From positions 95,810-159,809 of the forward strand of contig JAFGLW010000013.1 in NCBI GenBank assembly GCA_016927905.1: a stretch of DNA of 64,000 bases, in the 5' to 3' direction. This DNA comes from a candidate division CSSED10-310 bacterium (GTDB taxonomy: Bacteria; CSSED10-310; JAFGJC01). A program made the position numbers and the translations under genes. Below are positions 62,050 to 64,000 of this stretch, in pieces. The notes below the pieces were generated by a model that did no database searches, was not told where the DNA came from, and saw nothing but the letters and a program-made list of their open reading frames with translations. Each line of letters opens with the position of its first letter. Position 1 is the first letter of the stretch.

Positions 62050-62134
62050 TGTTCCTCCTTGTATCGTTTATCAATCGCCGCCGGGACTTCCCGAAGCGCC
62101 CGTCTGGCACCTGTAACAATACAGATACCTTGTC

Positions 62135-62163
62135 TGGACAAAGATCGCAATAGAATATATAAC
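62135..62163 (+). promoter_or_regulatory. Promoter of the exported cyclophilin gene
   Basis: TGGACA (62135-62140), 17 bases, TATAAC (62158-62163), each with five consensus positions, about 90 bases before the cyclophilin ATG. The 205-base divergent region holds it and, on the other strand, only weak signals for infA. Confidence 0.65.
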
Positions 62164-62254
62164 TTTTCTGGATATTGAGCCGGATTGAGGATCTCGATCC
62201 CGATCCTTCCCGGATTCATCCGCTTATTGAAATCCGAAGACAGGAGGTATGAGC

Positions 62255-62821
62255 ATGAAAATGTTAATCGGAGTCATCACACTGGGATCCTTCTTGTTTG
62301 CCGCTTCCGATGCAGCCGCCCAGAATCCGGTGGTCGTCATCGACACCTCGCTCGGCGCTATCGAGCTGGAGCTGTATCAGGACAAATCCCCCATCACCGT
62401 GGAAAATTTTCTGAAATATGCGCGCGAAAAGTTTTACGATGGCACCGTATTCCACCGGGTAATCGATAATTTCATGATCCAGGGAGGCGGATTCACCGCC
62501 GACATGACTCAGAAATCAACCGGCAAACCGATAAAAAATGAAGCCGGAAACGGTCTGAAAAATTTCCGGGGCACCGTCGCAATGGCCCGGACAAACATTA
62601 TCGATTCCGCTACCAGCCAGTTTTTCATCAACGTGACCGACAATCATTTCCTCGATCACCAGAACGACACGCCCCAGGGATACGGATACGCCGTTTTCGG
62701 AAAAGTCATTTCGGGAATGGATGTCATCGACAAGATCAAAGCCGTCAAGACAGCCGATAAGGATTTATACAAGAACGTGCCCGTGGAACCGGTCGTCATC
62801 AAATCGGTTAAAATTAAATAA
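62255..62821 (+). CDS. Exported cyclophilin-type peptidyl-prolyl isomerase
   Basis: 188 residues from the ATG at 62255, which has AGGAGG seven bases upstream; the ATG at 62249 is too close to that site. Signal peptide of about 23 residues ending AAA. The PpiA-type cyclophilin domain has [15 protein letters not shown] (catalytic Arg in FHR), [17 protein letters not shown] and [15 protein letters not shown]. It speeds proline isomerisation in periplasmic proteins. Sequence ends close to the domain boundary with no extra part. Confidence 0.95.
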   Translation: MKMLIGVITLGSFLFAASDAAAQNPVVVIDTSLGAIELELYQDKSPITVENFLKYAREKFYDGTVFHRVIDNFMIQGGGFTADMTQKSTGKPIKNEAGNGLKNFRGTVAMARTNIIDSATSQFFINVTDNHFLDHQNDTPQGYGYAVFGKVISGMDVIDKIKAVKTADKDLYKNVPVEPVVIKSVKIK

Positions 62822-62839
62822 GACGGACCGGGCGGTGCA

Positions 62840-64000
62840 TCACTCGTCGAACCGGATCAAATCCGTATCGGGAATATCCGCATCACCCGACAGCCAGGAT
62901 TGAACGATTTTCTGCGCTTCCCCGAACGACAGGCGGCGGTTTTTAAGTTGCTGGTTCAGCCCGGACAGCTTCCGGTCATGAACCGTCAAATCCACCCAAA
63001 GTCTGCTATGAAGGTATTCAGCGAATTCGTCGTCGATGATTGAATCGATCGTCATTGCCAGGTCGGGTTCCTGCACGGACATCGAGTCTTCCCGCACCAG
63101 GTATTGCACGGCTTTTCGATGCCGATCGGGAATCGTATCCAGGATTCGAAGAAGTCTCTCGGCAACCGGCTGGCTCCGCATGGCGGCGAGATACTGCCGG
63201 ATCCCGGTCGTCGCGGTCTGCCTCAGATCCATTTCAGGCAGGTCCGATGTATGACGTCCCAGACAATACCCGCAGGCGCACACGGGCGCTCGCTCCAGTT
63301 CGAGTTCCGGATTCCGGAGGCATTTGGCCTGTCTGAGGTGTTCGTACTGCTGTCGGACGGAAGTGAGATCGTGTCGGACGGAGACAGGGGAGATTCTGGC
63401 AAGCCGCTGCAGGACACGATATTCGACGGTTTCCGGCAAATCCGCCGGATCGAGCTGCCCGACGGCCTGAACGCGGAGCTGATGTTCCCGGGTGTATACG
63501 GCGCTGTATTCGTGCCGAAATGTTTCGAAAGCCTTGAGAAATTCCTTCAATCCGACCGACATGAACAAAGCGTCGTTAAGCGGTTGTAGCTTCAGGGCCG
63601 GATCCCTGCAGAGTTTCAGAAGGTCATACTCGGGTGCGTCGGGAATGTGCAGACGTGGGTCATTGAGATAATTTCGGGCTGATATATATGGATTTATTCC
63701 TATCTGAACGAACCCGATCAGTGCTTTGAATCCGTCCATTTTTTCCTGGAAATCACCGGTATCCGCCACGACCGGTAGTAACCGGAGCCAGCCCTTGAAC
63801 GGATCCATTTCCGATTCGATCAGATCGATCCAGGATGCGACCCGTTCCAGGATACGGGTGGTTTCGTCGAGATCCGGGGCATCCCCGGGGTATTGTTTTA
63901 AAAGATCGTCGAGTGCGGATTGAAATTCAACAAGGCCCGACCGCCAGCGCTGGGCGAGTTTTTTCAGTTTTGCCCAATTCTGATCCTGAACATCCAGATC
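62840..64000 (-). CDS. C-terminal part of a large protein with a Cys-rich knuckle (5' end missing)
   Basis: The frame stays open from the window edge (64000) to a stop at 62840: at least 386 residues, with no start needed at 63808 because codons upstream are also open. It is mostly helical and charged. A Cys-rich stretch CACGYCLG (about 180 residues before the end) preceded by a spaced Cys looks like a zinc knuckle. The pattern of this C-terminal part resembles the ends of large P-loop ATPases of defence-type systems (DUF6079/BrxC-like), but the ATPase portion is outside the window and I give this only as a weak idea. The gene converges with the cyclophilin gene. Confidence 0.6.
   Translation of the reverse strand, partial: DLDVQDQNWAKLKKLAQRWRSGLVEFQSALDDLLKQYPGDAPDLDETTRILERVASWIDLIESEMDPFKGWLRLLPVVADTGDFQEKMDGFKALIGFVQIGINPYISARNYLNDPRLHIPDAPEYDLLKLCRDPALKLQPLNDALFMSVGLKEFLKAFETFRHEYSAVYTREHQLRVQAVGQLDPADLPETVEYRVLQRLARISPVSVRHDLTSVRQQYEHLRQAKCLRNPELELERAPVCACGYCLGRHTSDLPEMDLRQTATTGIRQYLAAMRSQPVAERLLRILDTIPDRHRKAVQYLVREDSMSVQEPDLAMTIDSIIDDEFAEYLHSRLWVDLTVHDRKLSGLNQQLKNRRLSFGEAQKIVQSWLSGDADIPDTDLIRFDE

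Noticed and set aside
1..64000. tRNA, rRNA, insertion sequence or prophage genes
   Set aside because: None was recognised: no transposase or integrase-like proteins appear, and no gap is large enough for rRNA; a tRNA search tool was not available, so a short tRNA in a gap cannot be excluded completely.

Overview
The window is a dense stretch of chromosome from a Gram-negative-type bacterium: about 52 protein genes, no gap above 300 bases, and no rRNA, tRNA, CRISPR array, insertion sequence or phage gene that I could recognise. Lipoproteins, type IV pilus minor pilins, an NtrY/NtrX pair preceded by a DUF4390 gene, Pro/Thr-rich linkers, thrombospondin type 3 repeats and sulfatase-like and CapA-like secreted proteins suggest an uncultured deltaproteobacterium-like or candidate-phylum lineage. 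The sequence alone does not fix the phylum. Intergenic promoters look like ordinary sigma70 sites.

Layout. 1-11 kb (minus strand): a polytopic membrane protein running off the left edge, an inositol-monophosphatase-family enzyme and a RelA/SpoT homologue whose synthetase half is degraded, in one overlapping run; then a family 4 glycosyltransferase, a membrane pyrophosphatase carrying an N-terminal lipoprotein/PKD module, and a DUF2142-like membrane protein. 11-15.5 kb: an unknown protein, the TldD/TldE protease pair, and queH on the opposite strand. 15.6-26.2 kb (mostly plus): a sugar aminotransferase, then ribF, rpiB, dCMP deaminase and nrdR in tight succession, a very large sigma54-dependent regulator with a PP2C phosphatase directly behind it, and a UvrD/PcrA helicase.

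26.3-30.8 kb (minus): a translation and lipid-synthesis operon yceD-rpmF-plsX-fabD-acpP-tsaE-tsaD from one consensus promoter. 30.9-41.4 kb (plus): fabG, a 1003-residue GlnD-like nucleotidyltransferase with a small coupled partner, then three exported proteins: an Asp-box propeller, a helix-hairpin-helix protein sharing an unnamed C-terminal domain with it, and a lipoprotein with five Ig-like repeats. 41.5-48.2 kb: an adenosine-specific-kinase-family gene on plus, and on minus a minor-pilin operon (FimT, PilV, PilW, PilX order) whose PilW and PilX are far larger than usual.

48.3-61.8 kb (minus): a small membrane protein, then DUF4390-ntrY-ntrX-pyrR-pyrB-pyrC as one continuous run joining a two-component system to pyrimidine synthesis, a 1201-residue modular CapA-like protein, a sulfatase-superfamily enzyme, a thioesterase, a beta-grasp protein and infA, which is preceded by a short overlapping leader ORF. 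62-64 kb: an exported cyclophilin, and the C-terminal part of a large protein that runs off the right edge.

The most unusual items are the lipoprotein-PKD-pyrophosphatase fusion, the synthetase-dead RSH protein, the unnamed domain shared by two neighbouring exported proteins, the GlnD-like giant and the oversized minor pilins.
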